A stretch of 64,000 nucleotides of DNA from Marinicella rhabdoformis (GTDB lineage: Bacteria; Pseudomonadota; Gammaproteobacteria; Xanthomonadales; Marinicellaceae). The position numbers were made by a program, and so were the translations under genes. Below the pieces are notes generated by a model. The model saw only the letters and a program-made list of their open reading frames with translations, had not been told where the DNA came from and made no database searches. Shown one piece after another: positions 43,116-52,132 of this stretch; within the stretch, counting starts at the first letter, position 1; each line of letters starts with the position of its first letter. The stretch lies in contig NZ_VTFS01000002.1 in assembly GCF_009671245.1 (NCBI RefSeq), forward strand, positions 62,001 to 126,000. The letters are read 5' to 3'.

Positions 43116-44747
43116 TCATTCCCAAATGATGTTTTCTGTCAGTTCTTGGTCTAAATAGTGGCTGTATTTGTTCTCTATTTCATTGCGTTTGACTTTCATG
43201 GTTGGCGTGAGCAAACCATTGTCGATGGTCCATTCTTCCTTTAATACAATAATGTGGTCAAGCTTTTGGTGACTTTCTAACTGGGCGTTGACACGCGACA
43301 AAACTTTTTCTAACTTTTCTGTCATTGACGCAGATTGGCTTGAACTTGGTTGGCTCAGAACCACAACAGCTATGGGTTGTTTGCGTCCTTGTCCCATAAC
43401 GCAAACTTGTTCAATGTTTTTGCTGTGCGACAGCAGGGTTTCTATTACTGCGGGCACAACATATTTGCCTTTGCCTGTTTTGAATTGCTCTTTGAGTCGC
43501 CCGATGATTTGATAAACACCATCTTGTGTAACAGTTCCCATGTCTCCGGTATGGAACCAACCATCGGTAAAACTTTCTGCTGTGGCATCAGGTCGCTTGT
43601 AGTATTCTTTAAAAACCGCGGGGCCTCGAATCAGTATTTCTTGGTTGTCGCCAATTTTCATTTCAACACACTCACAGGCTTTTCCAATGGAGCCGAGCAA
43701 TGCCGCATCATAAGGCATGTTGCTACAGGCCAGACCCGATGTTTCTGTCATGCCCCAGCCTTCAGAAATGGGGATGCCAATTCGGTCATACCATTGAAGG
43801 ATACTGGGTGATATGGGGGCTGTTCCTGAGCCAAACATAGTGGCGTTGCCTAAACCCAAGCCTTTGCGAATTTTTTTAGCTATCAGTTTACCTATCAACG
43901 GAATTTTCAATAAAGTTTGTAATTTTTTATCTGGGATGTTGTTTAAGATTTCAATTTGAAACTTGTTCCATAACCGAGGAACAGACAGGAATGAGGTGGG
44001 TTGTGCTACTTTTACATCATCAATAAAGGTGTCCAAACTTTCTACAAAAAAGATTTTATTGCCTGAATAATACGACAGCACTTCAATTAATGTGCGTTCG
44101 GTGATGTGTGCCAAGGGCAGGTAGGACATGGTAACGTCTTGAGTTGTGACTTGCATCAAATTCACATAAGCAGTTGCAGCAGATGAAACATTACCGTAAC
44201 TGAGCACCACACCTTTGGGGTTGCCCGTGCTGCCAGATGTATAGCAAAGACTGAACGTGTCACTCAACTTAGGTTGGTTGATGATTTTTAATGGTTTGGC
44301 TTTGATTAATTCATCCCATTGGTGTTGACCTTTTACGGTTGGGTAAGGGTATGTAATTCTTTTAATATCAGGGGCAATGCCTGCATCAGCTTCATCTAAA
44401 CTATCTAACTTGCCTACAAAAATGGCCTTGCATTCACTTTGCTCAATGACAAATTGGATGGTATCTCGACCTGCCGTAGGGTAAATGGGGACGGACACCA
44501 AGCCAGCCATCATGATGGCCAAATCGCTGATGAACCAATGAGCACAATTTTTAGATAAAATGCCGACCTTGTCTCCCTTAACCAAACCCAATCCCAAGAG
44601 GGCAGTGGCCATTCTTCTTGCTTCATTATCGACTTCTGCCCAAGTGAAAACTTTAAGTTTTCTGTCTATCGGTTGATGCAAAAACGGCACTTCAGGCTGT
44701 GAGTCAACAAATGCGCTGAATTGTGCCAAAGGGTGGGTATTGTTCAT
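43116..44747 (-). CDS. AMP-dependent long-chain acyl-CoA synthetase, second copy
   Basis: 543 residues. Motifs: YTSGSTGNPKGVVLSYGN, LPLAHITERT, SEGWGMTETSGLA, HTGDMGTVTQDGVYQIIGR and FKTGKGKYVVP. It resembles the protein at 5852-7492 in length and in the N-terminal layout FLHQPIDRKLKVFTWAEV versus YLNQPIDNQTITYSWQRV. Probably the two are paralogues with different chain-length range or regulation. Stands alone, with 226 bases of unremarkable sequence in front of the next gene upstream. Confidence 0.87.
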   Translation of the reverse strand: MNNTHPLAQFSAFVDSQPEVPFLHQPIDRKLKVFTWAEVDNEARRMATALLGLGLVKGDKVGILSKNCAHWFISDLAIMMAGLVSVPIYPTAGRDTIQFVIEQSECKAIFVGKLDSLDEADAGIAPDIKRITYPYPTVKGQHQWDELIKAKPLKIINQPKLSDTFSLCYTSGSTGNPKGVVLSYGNVSSAATAYVNLMQVTTQDVTMSYLPLAHITERTLIEVLSYYSGNKIFFVESLDTFIDDVKVAQPTSFLSVPRLWNKFQIEILNNIPDKKLQTLLKIPLIGKLIAKKIRKGLGLGNATMFGSGTAPISPSILQWYDRIGIPISEGWGMTETSGLACSNMPYDAALLGSIGKACECVEMKIGDNQEILIRGPAVFKEYYKRPDATAESFTDGWFHTGDMGTVTQDGVYQIIGRLKEQFKTGKGKYVVPAVIETLLSHSKNIEQVCVMGQGRKQPIAVVVLSQPSSSQSASMTEKLEKVLSRVNAQLESHQKLDHIIVLKEEWTIDNGLLTPTMKVKRNEIENKYSHYLDQELTENIIWE

Positions 44748-44973
44748 CGGTTTGCCTACTTAAGAATGTTGATGTGATTTAAGGATAGCATATACTATTT
44801 AAATTACAGTGTTAATTGTGAGTTAAAAATCTATTGGGGGCAGTAGGCGGGCTGGTGTATCCGCCTCTTGTTAATTTATTACCTCAGAAACCTTGAATTT
44901 AATGTTAATAATGCTTCACTTTGGTAGTGGGTTTCAAAATGAATACTCACTATTTAAATAGGGAGAAAAGTAT

Positions 44974-45366
44974 TCAAGCACAAGGTGGTCGGCTGTCTTC
45001 CATCAGTATGTCTAACTTGATTTGGGCTTGTTTTGTGTTGTTTAAATCATCGGGCTCTAGCATTTCACATTCATCTAAAAACATCTGATCAATGGTGACT
45101 GGGTAAAACCGGCAATCCTCTGGACGATCATGGTAAATGCCACAGCTGTATATATTGTCTTCGGATTTGATTAAGAAAGGGCAAAGGTTCAATTGTTGGC
45201 CTGTATTTGGATCGAACCATAATTCGTTGTTGTTGACGTATTGGAATATATCAGGACGTTCAGCTTCCCAAAAAGCTAAATCTTCTTGAGAAGCAGTTAA
45301 ACCGCCTTCACTGTAATTGATGCAGCATTTACCGCATTGGGTACATTGTTTCAAAAAACATCTCAC
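44974..45366 (-). CDS. YkgJ-family cysteine cluster protein
   Basis: 130 residues. It opens with CTQCGKCCINYSEGGLT, then NLCPFLI and CGIYHDRPEDCRFYPV. This CxxCxxCC pattern with later cysteines is thought to bind a metal or iron-sulfur centre. The function of the family is not settled. A 32-base gap follows to ybiT, which lies upstream on the same strand, so co-transcription is possible. Confidence 0.82.
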   Translation of the reverse strand: MRCFLKQCTQCGKCCINYSEGGLTASQEDLAFWEAERPDIFQYVNNNELWFDPNTGQQLNLCPFLIKSEDNIYSCGIYHDRPEDCRFYPVTIDQMFLDECEMLEPDDLNNTKQAQIKLDILMEDSRPPCA

Positions 45367-45398
45367 TGTGCTTTGTTTTCAATACAGTTTTAAAGCTG

Positions 45399-47018
45399 TT
45401 AAGCCACATGGACACTTCTCGTTTGAGTGTTCAAAGCTTGATTGGCTAAATATTCATCATAAGTACCGTGGAAATCGACCACTTTTTGGTCTTTGATTTC
45501 GATGATTCGCGTGGCCAGTGTGGAAACAAATTCACGGTCATGGCTGACAAATAACAAGGTGCCGTCCCATTCTTTCAGGGCATTATTCAAAGCTTCAATG
45601 GCTTCCATGTCCATGTGATTGGTGGGCTCGTCCATGATCAGAATATTGATGTCGCTCATCATCATTTTGCCGAACAACAGGCGGTTTTTTTCGCCACCAG
45701 AGCAGACCTTGGCTTTTTTGTTGAAGTCGTCTTCATTGAATAGTAAACGGCCCAACATGGCGCGAATTTTCAAATCGTCATGTTTGGGTGTGCGCCATTG
45801 TGACATCCAATCGAACAATGACAGTTCGTTATCAAAATCTACACTGCTGTCTTGCGGACAGTATCCCAAAGTGGCATTTTCAGCCCATTTAATCTTGCCT
45901 TCATTGGCTTCCAACTCATTGACTAAGCAGCGCAACAAAGTGGTTTTTCCCACGCCATTTTCACCAATGATGGCCAGTTTTGCGCCCGCTTCTAAAATTA
46001 AGTTACCGTCTTTGAATAATGTTTCATCATCAAAGCCCATCGCAAGATCTTCTAAAATCAAAGCATTGCGGTGCAGCTTTCTGTCTTGTTTTAAGGTGAT
46101 TGAAGGCGTTCTTCTGCTTGATGACTTAACTTCATCTAAGCTGATTTTTTCTAGTTTTTTAGCACGGGAACTGGCTTGTTTGGCTTTCGAGGCATTGGCT
46201 GAGAAACGATTAACAAAACCTTGCAGTTCTTCCATCTCAGCGGCTTTCTTGGCATTACCTGCCAATAATTGTTCTTGGATCAAAGAAGAGGCCGCCATAA
46301 ATGCTTCGTAGTTTCCAGGGTAAATGCGCAGCTCACCGTAGTCAATGTCGGCCATGTCGGTACATACCGCATTAAGGAAGTGGCGGTCATGAGAAATAAC
46401 GATCATGGTGCATTTGCGTTGATTCAGGACTTCTTCTAACCAACTGATGGTGTGGATGTCCAAGTTATTGGTGGGCTCATCAAGCAATAAAATGTCAGGA
46501 TTAGCGAACAAAGCTTGTGCCAACAAAACCCGCAATTTCCAACCCGGTGCCACTTGAGACATCAGTCCAAAGTGGTAGCTTTCTTCAATGCCCGCTTCTA
46601 ACAGGATTTCACCCGCGCGACTTTCCGCAGTATAACCATCCATCTCGCCAAATTGGGCCTCAAGGTCGGCCACACGCATGCCATCTGCTTCGCTCATTTC
46701 TTCCATGGCATAAATGGCTTCACGTTCTTGCTTCACTTCCCAAAGCGCTGCATCACCCATGATAACCGCATCAATAACTGAATAGTTTTCGAAAGCAAAT
46801 TGGTCTTGACTCAATGTGCCGACTGTCGCACCATCTTTGATGGATAAATTACCTGATGTTGGGGCCAGTTCACCGCTTAAAATTTTCATGAACGTTGATT
46901 TGCCACAGCCATTGGCTCCAATCAAACCATAGCGTCTGCCTTTGGCAAATTTAGCAGAAATATTTTCGAACAACGGCTCGGCGCCGAATTGCATGGTGAT
47001 ATTAGCAGTAGAGATCAA
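45399..47018 (-). CDS. ybiT: ABC-F ribosome-associated ATPase YbiT
   Basis: 539 residues. Two ABC domains with Walker [11 protein letters not shown] and [11 protein letters not shown], and Walker [12 protein letters not shown] and [12 protein letters not shown] linker (P-site tRNA-interacting motif) lies at about 235-310. N-terminal [17 protein letters not shown] and [18 protein letters not shown] match E. coli YbiT closely. It starts at TTG (47018) with AGGA eight bases upstream. It acts on stalled ribosomes. Confidence 0.92.
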   Translation of the reverse strand: MISTANITMQFGAEPLFENISAKFAKGRRYGLIGANGCGKSTFMKILSGELAPTSGNLSIKDGATVGTLSQDQFAFENYSVIDAVIMGDAALWEVKQEREAIYAMEEMSEADGMRVADLEAQFGEMDGYTAESRAGEILLEAGIEESYHFGLMSQVAPGWKLRVLLAQALFANPDILLLDEPTNNLDIHTISWLEEVLNQRKCTMIVISHDRHFLNAVCTDMADIDYGELRIYPGNYEAFMAASSLIQEQLLAGNAKKAAEMEELQGFVNRFSANASKAKQASSRAKKLEKISLDEVKSSSRRTPSITLKQDRKLHRNALILEDLAMGFDDETLFKDGNLILEAGAKLAIIGENGVGKTTLLRCLVNELEANEGKIKWAENATLGYCPQDSSVDFDNELSLFDWMSQWRTPKHDDLKIRAMLGRLLFNEDDFNKKAKVCSGGEKNRLLFGKMMMSDINILIMDEPTNHMDMEAIEALNNALKEWDGTLLFVSHDREFVSTLATRIIEIKDQKVVDFHGTYDEYLANQALNTQTRSVHVA

Positions 47019-47213
47019 TTGAGTATTCCTGAAATGTAAACAAAAAGCTATGGTGGGCGGCGCGCACTATAGTGAATTGTCAGCTGAAAGTCGAGTAATG
47101 ATGAACAAATTGGTTTGATTCTCATGAACTGAATGGAAAAAAACCAATTAAATGTCGAATACGTGGTCGTTCATTCGTTGTATTATTGTTGTGTTTTTCT
47201 GTTAGAGATTGAC

Positions 47214-47735
47214 TTGAAGTTATCAAAATATATTTTACTTTTAATAGTTGTCATTGCTGGAATGGCCAGTGCGCAAGACCGATTGACTGAACACACCTAC
47301 AGTTTGGCTAAAGATGCTCCAATGGGTAAAGGTAAATTGGCAGATGTGGCATGGTTGGTAGGGTCGTGGCAAGGCACTGCCTTTGGCAGCCAATTTGAAG
47401 AAGTTTGGAACCCGGCCTCTGCAGGCTCTATGATGGGCATGTGGAAACTGTACGATTCTGAAAAGGGCGTTAATTTTTATGAGTTATTGCTTTTAAAGGA
47501 ACAAAGTGAAGGTTTGGTTTTATTGGTCAAACATTTCAGTGCTGATTTTGTGGCTTGGGAGGATAAAGCAGATTTTGTGACATTCAGACTGGTTAAGGTT
47601 GAAGAGAATGCAGTGCATTTTTCAGGTTTGAGCTTTTACAAAAGTGAGCCAGATAAAATTGATGGTTACATCGTAATGACACAAAAAGATGGCAGCAAGA
47701 CTGAGCATAAAATTGCTTATGAACGGGTAAAATAG
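47214..47735 (+). CDS. secreted DUF6265-like protein
   Basis: About 173 residues if started at the TTG (47214) with AGAG six bases before it. This gives a clean signal peptide LSKYILLLIVVIAGMASAQ. An in-frame ATG at 47133 would put 27 extra residues before the signal, so it is less likely. The mature part matches the DUF6265 pattern DVAWLVGSWQGTAFGSQFEEVW, SMMGMWKLY, VNFYELLLLKE and LVKHFSADFVAWE. Lipocalin-like beta fold inferred; function unknown. Confidence 0.75.
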   Translation: MKLSKYILLLIVVIAGMASAQDRLTEHTYSLAKDAPMGKGKLADVAWLVGSWQGTAFGSQFEEVWNPASAGSMMGMWKLYDSEKGVNFYELLLLKEQSEGLVLLVKHFSADFVAWEDKADFVTFRLVKVEENAVHFSGLSFYKSEPDKIDGYIVMTQKDGSKTEHKIAYERVK

Positions 47736-47847
47736 CCACACTATCTTGGCTTCATTTTAGGCTGGTTTATTTTGTTAAAAGGTGGTCATGGCAAATAAGT
47801 TTATCCATATGAGCGGGTATGAGATAGAAGCAATGGGAGCCCTCTCT

Positions 47848-48105
47848 TTATTGAATGTTTCTTTTGTTTAATAGATGCTCAACCTGGTTTTTATGAGCTT
47901 TTGCTTTTGGGTTGTTGAATACCTTAAAGACAAGAAAAACAGGGATTAATCCGAAAAAATCTCAATAATTCTTAGCGACACCATAAATGATAACGCCGAA
48001 CAAAAATCCAATTAATGTGGCATTGATGAGTTGAACGGATTTGATTTTTTTTGCTTCATTGAGTAATTCTTCATCTGAAAACTGATATAACTCTTCTGGG
48101 TTCAT
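47848..48105 (-). pseudogene. small two-helix membrane protein interrupted by an in-frame TGA
   Basis: Read from the ATG at 48105: MNPEELYQFSDEELLNEAKK, then a hydrophobic helix INATLIGFLFGVIIYGVAKN and Y, then TGA at 47964-47962. The same frame continues as DFFGLIPVFLVFKVFNNPK and ends NKRNIQ with TAA at 47848, 85 codons in all. Relatives of this kind typically read KN-[TS]-W/L-G-F-F-x-L-I-P just there, so TGA probably replaced a TGG Trp codon. The remaining frame is intact. It may be a recent pseudogene, a truncated 47-residue protein, or a sequence error. Confidence 0.7.
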
Positions 48106-48379
48106 AATTGTTAAAGTCTTGGGCGTTGAAATGGTTCTAGATATCTTACCAGAAAATTGATTTACCTCATGGTATTAAAATTCAAGCGTTATATGGCGTG
48201 ATGATTGTTTTACTTGTTCTTTGTCTTGAGGTTGTACTGATAGGTTACAAACTTCATATGAAGCTATAAAAATCAGCTTGGTTAGAGATATAATAATAAA
48301 TGATGCAGTTTTAAGAATTGTAGTTTTGACAAAAGAGATTATGTCGAGTAAAGGTGTTTTTGAATAAAAGGATAAAAGT
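48106..48379. other. gap without a recognised gene
   Basis: 274 AT-rich bases between the interrupted small gene and the exported FE-tailed protein. A 77-codon minus-strand frame crosses it but has low-complexity composition and no ribosome binding site. Nothing else was recognised. Confidence 0.5.
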
Positions 48380-48631
48380 ATGAAACTATTAATAAAAATC
48401 ATTGGCATTGCTTTGCTTTTTTTATTAGTTGATGTTGCTTATGGGCAATATGCTATGAAAAAACAAAGCATCAGTAATGGTGGCGGAAAATTGTCAGGCG
48501 GTCGATTTGAACTGACAAGTACGATTGGGCAGCATGATTCCAGTAAGGAATTGTCAAATGGAGCTTATTCACTTAACGGTGGGTTTTGGCACGAAAATAC
48601 AGATTTAATTTATCAAGATGAGTTTGAATAA
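48380..48631 (+). CDS. small exported protein with FE-type C-terminal tail
   Basis: 83 residues. Signal peptide about 1-22 (ends AYG). The mature part reads KKQSISNGGGKLSGGRFELT, then STIGQHDSSKELSNGAYSLN, then GGFWHE, and ends NTDLIYQDEFE. The end resembles DIIFTSGFE of the secreted nuclease at 8223. It lies 12 bases before the repeat-containing exported protein and is probably co-expressed with it. Function unknown. Confidence 0.75.
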   Translation: MKLLIKIIGIALLFLLVDVAYGQYAMKKQSISNGGGKLSGGRFELTSTIGQHDSSKELSNGAYSLNGGFWHENTDLIYQDEFE

Positions 48632-48643
48632 CGGGAAATTATA

Positions 48644-49885
48644 ATGAAAATAAAAATAATCAGTTTGTTAATCCTTTGTATCATTGGGTTTAATCTCAAC
48701 GCGCAAGTGGATCACAGTTTTACTTATCAGGGAGAGTTGTTGGATTCAGGGTCACCTGCTTCAGGCACTTATGATATTACAATTCTGGCTTTTGCAGACG
48801 CTAACGCCTCTGGAAATAGTTTGGCTACCTCAGTACATACTGGAGTTTCTGTGGAATCTGGGCTTTTTACAATAGAAGCTGTTAATTTGGGCAGTTTAAT
48901 TTATGACGGATTAGATGTGTGGTTACAAGTCCAGGTTAAAGAAACTTCTGAACAAAATTTTACAGTTTTGGCACCTTTACAAAAAATGCATTCAGTACCT
49001 TATGCCAATACCCTGGTTGATAATGGTGCCACTGAAGGTCAAGTATTAACGTTTAATGATTCGGCGGGGTGGGTGCCAGCTGCGGCTGACATCGGTACAG
49101 ACGATCAAAATATAACAGGCTTGTCTCTATTGAATACTTCACTAACTGTAGGTATTGAAAATGGTAACAGCCAGACAATAGATTTGGCTCCAATACAAGA
49201 TGGTACAGGAACAGATGACCAAAATATTTCCGGTTCTGCTTTGAATGGAACTAATCTAACCATAGGAATTGAAGGCGGTAACAGTCAAGTTGTAGATGTG
49301 TCTTCTTTACAAGATGGAACAGGTACTGATGATCAAAATATATCGGGTTCTGAGTTAAACGGTACTGATTTAACCATTGGTATAGAAGGTGGCAATAGCC
49401 AAACTGTTGATATGGCGTCGATGATTGATGGATTAGGAACAAAGCTTATACGCGTTTCTGACTCTGCGGTTTTGGGTAAAGTCATTGGGGTGTCTTTTGG
49501 TACAAAAGAATGGACAGTTATCAACAACAATGGTTTCCTTATGCACATTAATGCCGACGGGGTGCCAAAATCAGAATCAGCACTCTACAATGATGGCGCT
49601 TGCGCCGCAAATCCTTTGTATTTACAGTTTGTTGCGAACTCTAATGCTTCCGGATCAATAGTTGCTGCTCAAGGTATGGTTTTTACTATTACAGATGTAG
49701 GCACTTATTATGTGCCTAAAAATACCACTTTGATTGATAATGCCATTTATAACAAGAGAAGAAACTCACCTACCAATTGTCAAACTTTAACTCAACCAAT
49801 AAATACAGTAATTCCAATATTGGTTAATAATGAAGTTGTCACTGGCGTGCCTGAAGGCGGATACGGGCCAGTGACTGTTCAGTGA
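48644..49885 (+). CDS. exported protein with three 38-residue repeats
   Basis: 413 residues with signal peptide 1 to about 20 (ends NLNA). The N-terminal part (FTYQGELLDSGSPASGTYDI, then LQKMHSVPYA) resembles a family common in marine bacteria, sometimes with tail-fibre-like annotation. Three repeats of GTDDQN-[IT]-x...T-[IV]-G-I-E-x-GNSQ...DG follow at residues 151-264. The C-terminal region (about 265-413) is unrecognised. Probable surface or extracellular protein. Operon partner of the preceding small exported protein. Confidence 0.75.
   Translation: MKIKIISLLILCIIGFNLNAQVDHSFTYQGELLDSGSPASGTYDITILAFADANASGNSLATSVHTGVSVESGLFTIEAVNLGSLIYDGLDVWLQVQVKETSEQNFTVLAPLQKMHSVPYANTLVDNGATEGQVLTFNDSAGWVPAAADIGTDDQNITGLSLLNTSLTVGIENGNSQTIDLAPIQDGTGTDDQNISGSALNGTNLTIGIEGGNSQVVDVSSLQDGTGTDDQNISGSELNGTDLTIGIEGGNSQTVDMASMIDGLGTKLIRVSDSAVLGKVIGVSFGTKEWTVINNNGFLMHINADGVPKSESALYNDGACAANPLYLQFVANSNASGSIVAAQGMVFTITDVGTYYVPKNTTLIDNAIYNKRRNSPTNCQTLTQPINTVIPILVNNEVVTGVPEGGYGPVTVQ
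49094..49435 (+). repeat. three tandem 114-bp repeats
   Basis: Each unit encodes 38 residues beginning GTDDQN. Units two and three are the closest. They lie in frame in the exported protein. Confidence 0.85.
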
Positions 49886-49917
49886 CTTAATTACAGTGAT
49901 TTAATTACAGTGATTTA
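49880..49917. repeat. 14-bp tandem repeat over the stop codon
   Basis: CAGTGACTTAATTA, CAGTGATTTAATTA and CAGTGATTTA run in tandem, starting at the last codon of the exported protein gene. Confidence 0.7.
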
Positions 49918-50253
49918 GGGTGAGAGGGTGCTGGTTTGAAAGTTCCTTCTTACTCTAAAATCTTGTGAGCAAGGTCGGTATTTACAATGGGTTTTGACCG
50001 GTGATGCTGTTGGCCAGGTTAAAACATTGATGACAAGCGTTCATGAGCTTGAAGTTTTTTGCAGAGATAACAGTGTTTGTGTTGATGGCCGGCAGACAAA
50101 TTCTGAAAGCCCAATGGACGGTGTTTATAGAATTACTTTGAATGACCCTACTTTGGGTGACGATGACATGCTGTAATTGGAATGGTTTGATGTGATGTTG
50201 AAATGTGACTTTGAAGGTTAACAGATAAGTTATTATTAGCGTTATTAATTTGC
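49918..50253. other. gap without a confident gene
   Basis: 336 bases. A plus-strand frame open from about 49938 to 50176 reads SCEQGRYLQWVLTGDAVGQV and later CVDGRQTNSESPMDGVYRIT, but it has no ATG near its beginning and no ribosome binding site. It may be a remnant. Otherwise nothing recognised. Confidence 0.4.
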
Positions 50254-50877
50254 TCAGTAATCTAAAAACTTTCTTCGATCTTTTCCTGAAGCATTCGAGT
50301 CGATTTTATTGGGGTGTTTGATGTCTTTCCATGCGGTTATCATGCGGCCACTATTGAGGTGTGGAAACTCAATTGATGTTGGGGTTGTGGTTTTAATGAA
50401 TGAACACAGATCGCTTAAACTGTTTTTGTGTTTGATGTTTATGCGAAGCAAATCTTTTCTTTTGGAAAAATATTCAAATACTTGATGCTGGTGGTTTTGA
50501 TAACAGTAACTTAAGTGCGCATCAGATAAAGTGTCAATTTCGTTTTTTAATTCAAAAGTGTCAGTAAAGCAGCGTTTGAGGACGGGGTTGAAATGGTGGG
50601 GCTTATCAAGGTATGGCTGCATTTTGGTCAATAGCATACGAATAGAAGGAATCCATGACTTGATGTCACGATCAAGGTAAACAAATTTAGAGCCTGGGAA
50701 CAATTGATCCAGTTGGCGATAATCACAAAAGCAAGGTGTGTCTGAAATGGCATCAGCAAGCTTGAATGATTCCTTAGTCAGTGCGGTATGAGCCACTTTC
50801 AATCCACCGTCGAGCAATGCGGCGCTGACGCTGGTTGTTCCTGTCCTTGGCAAGCCAATAATAAACAGTTTATTCAT
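50254..50877 (-). CDS. sulfotransferase-family protein
   Basis: 207 residues. PAPS 5'-phosphosulfate-binding loop FIIGLPRTGTTSVSAALL at the N-terminus, then PGSKFVYLDRDIKSWIPSIR in the 3'-phosphate-binding region. The C-terminal part is shorter than classic sulfotransferases. Such small proteins occur in many marine bacteria; the acceptor is unknown. It overlaps soxR by 8 bases on the same strand. Confidence 0.8.
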   Translation of the reverse strand: MNKLFIIGLPRTGTTSVSAALLDGGLKVAHTALTKESFKLADAISDTPCFCDYRQLDQLFPGSKFVYLDRDIKSWIPSIRMLLTKMQPYLDKPHHFNPVLKRCFTDTFELKNEIDTLSDAHLSYCYQNHQHQVFEYFSKRKDLLRINIKHKNSLSDLCSFIKTTTPTSIEFPHLNSGRMITAWKDIKHPNKIDSNASGKDRRKFLDY

Positions 50878-51358
50878 GCTTCTTTGATGATTCTGTCATT
50901 TTTTGGGCGGCTCGATCTAATAAAACGGCGCCAGTTTGATTTTGCCCGAGTTCATCATCGGGATTATACAGTGGACATTTTTTTAATGACAAGCAGCCGC
51001 AGCCAATACAGTCTGTCATGTTGTCTCTGAGTGCGGTTAAAGCATTAATTTTTGTGGTCAGTTGATCGTTCCATTGTTTTGACAATTTTCCCCAATGTGC
51101 TTTTGTGGGTGCTTGATCAGTAGGAAGAAATGACAAGGCTTCCTTTATGTCATTTAAGCTGATGCCAACCCTTTGTGCCGCTTTTATCACTGCGATTCTT
51201 CTTAAAACATCTGAATAATAACGCCTTTGATTGGCTGTGTTTCTTATTGAATGAATCAAACCTTTTTCTTCATAAAAATGAAGGGTGGATATGTTGACAT
51301 CACTGCGTTGAGCCACTGCGCCTACTGAAAACCTTGCTGTTCTTATTTTTTTTGCCAT
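50870..51358 (-). CDS. soxR: redox-sensing transcriptional activator SoxR
   Basis: 162 residues. MerR-type DNA-binding domain (FSVGAVAQRSDVNISTLHFY, YEEKGLI, RNTANQRRYYSDVLRRIAVI), coiled coil, and the [2Fe-2S] cluster motif CIGCGCLSLKKC. SoxR activates promoters when its cluster is oxidised by redox-cycling compounds. A matching SoxR box lies 11 bases before the start, in front of the divergent VOC gene. No soxS homologue is present, as in most non-enteric bacteria. Confidence 0.95.
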   Translation of the reverse strand: MAKKIRTARFSVGAVAQRSDVNISTLHFYEEKGLIHSIRNTANQRRYYSDVLRRIAVIKAAQRVGISLNDIKEALSFLPTDQAPTKAHWGKLSKQWNDQLTTKINALTALRDNMTDCIGCGCLSLKKCPLYNPDDELGQNQTGAVLLDRAAQKMTESSKKHE

Positions 51359-51364
51359 TGGGGC

Positions 51365-51395
51365 TTGACCTCAAGTTAGCTTGAGGTTGTATTAT
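51365..51395 (+). promoter_or_regulatory. SoxR box in a 19-bp-spaced promoter
   Basis: The box CCTCAAGTTAGCTTGAGG (51369-51386) is one mismatch from a perfect dyad and matches the soxS operator consensus closely. It lies between a -35 TTGACC (51365-51370) and a -10 TATTAT (51390-51395) spaced by 19 bases, as MerR-family activators need. It directs transcription to the right, into the VOC gene. Confidence 0.93.
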
Positions 51396-51435
51396 GGGCG
51401 TAATAATTATCGAAGTAAACACTCAGGAGAAAATA

Positions 51436-51849
51436 ATGGCACGTTTAGAGCATGTAAATTTAGTAGGGAAAGATATTGAGAAAAGTTTGGCTTTTTATCA
51501 AGCGGCCTTCCCGCATTGGTCAATAAGAGCTGAAGGTGAGGGCGAATGGTATGGCAAGCCACGCCGGTGGGTGCATTTTGGTGATGACCATCAATACTTG
51601 GCCTTCAGTGATTTTGGCGAAGGAGAAAACAGGGATTTAACTGGGCACAGCATGGGTTTGGCGCACATCGCATTTGCTGTAAATAATTTAGATGCAGTGA
51701 TCAAAAGATTGAATCAATCAGGGTTTCCAATTTATAAGAGCGGTGCAGATTCGTTGCACAGAAAAAACATTTACTTTTTAGACAATGATGGCTTTGAGGT
51801 TGAATTCACAGAATACCTTTCGGACATCCCTTCAGAAAGAAATTCATAA
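51436..51849 (+). CDS. VOC-family (glyoxalase-fold) protein, SoxR-controlled
   Basis: 137 residues from the ATG at 51436 (AGGAGA before it). The upstream ATG at 51394 lies inside the -10 element and is rejected. VOC fold: ARLEHVNLVGKDIEKSLAFY, WVHFGDDHQYLAFSDF, GLAHIAFAVNNLDAVIKRL and IYFLDNDGFEVEFTEY, with metal-type His and Glu positions. Its control by SoxR suggests defence against quinone-like or other redox-active compounds, perhaps as a dioxygenase or thiol transferase. The substrate is unknown. Confidence 0.88.
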   Translation: MARLEHVNLVGKDIEKSLAFYQAAFPHWSIRAEGEGEWYGKPRRWVHFGDDHQYLAFSDFGEGENRDLTGHSMGLAHIAFAVNNLDAVIKRLNQSGFPIYKSGADSLHRKNIYFLDNDGFEVEFTEYLSDIPSERNS

Positions 51850-51870
51850 GCCTGAAAAAAAACGGAGAAA

Positions 51871-52059
51871 ATGATGAGTTACAGTGAGATTAAAGTGTCA
51901 CAAATTGAATTGAACCCAGATCAATCGCTGGAAATAGAGAGCCAACATTCTGAGCACTTTAAGCACAACACAGTGGTGCCAGTAGTGTCAGTTACAAAAC
52001 CCGTAAAAAAAACATGGTATCAATGTTTCATTGAGAATTCAGTGAATTTAATGAAATAA
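51871..52059 (+). CDS. small protein of unknown function in the SoxR operon
   Basis: 62 residues. GGAG precedes two consecutive ATGs, 21 bases after the VOC stop. The sequence is acidic in the first half (ELNPDQSLEIESQHSEHF) and ends in a basic aromatic stretch (KPVKKTWYQCFIENSVNLMK). No signal or membrane segment. Spacing and ribosome binding site support translation; no family recognised. Confidence 0.5.
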   Translation: MMSYSEIKVSQIELNPDQSLEIESQHSEHFKHNTVVPVVSVTKPVKKTWYQCFIENSVNLMK

Positions 52060-52132
52060 TATTTAGATGACTTAATGCACTGCAATACGATCTATTCAGT
52101 TTGTTATAATAATTGTTTCTTGAAAGGGGTAG

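Noticed and set aside
48175-48408. Minus-strand 77-codon frame
   Set aside because: Low-complexity hydrophobic sequence overlapping the start of the exported protein at 48380, with no ribosome binding site.
49994-50176. 60-codon plus-strand frame from a TTG
   Set aside because: No ribosome binding site, the upstream frame is open without an ATG, and no family was recognised. Possibly a gene remnant.
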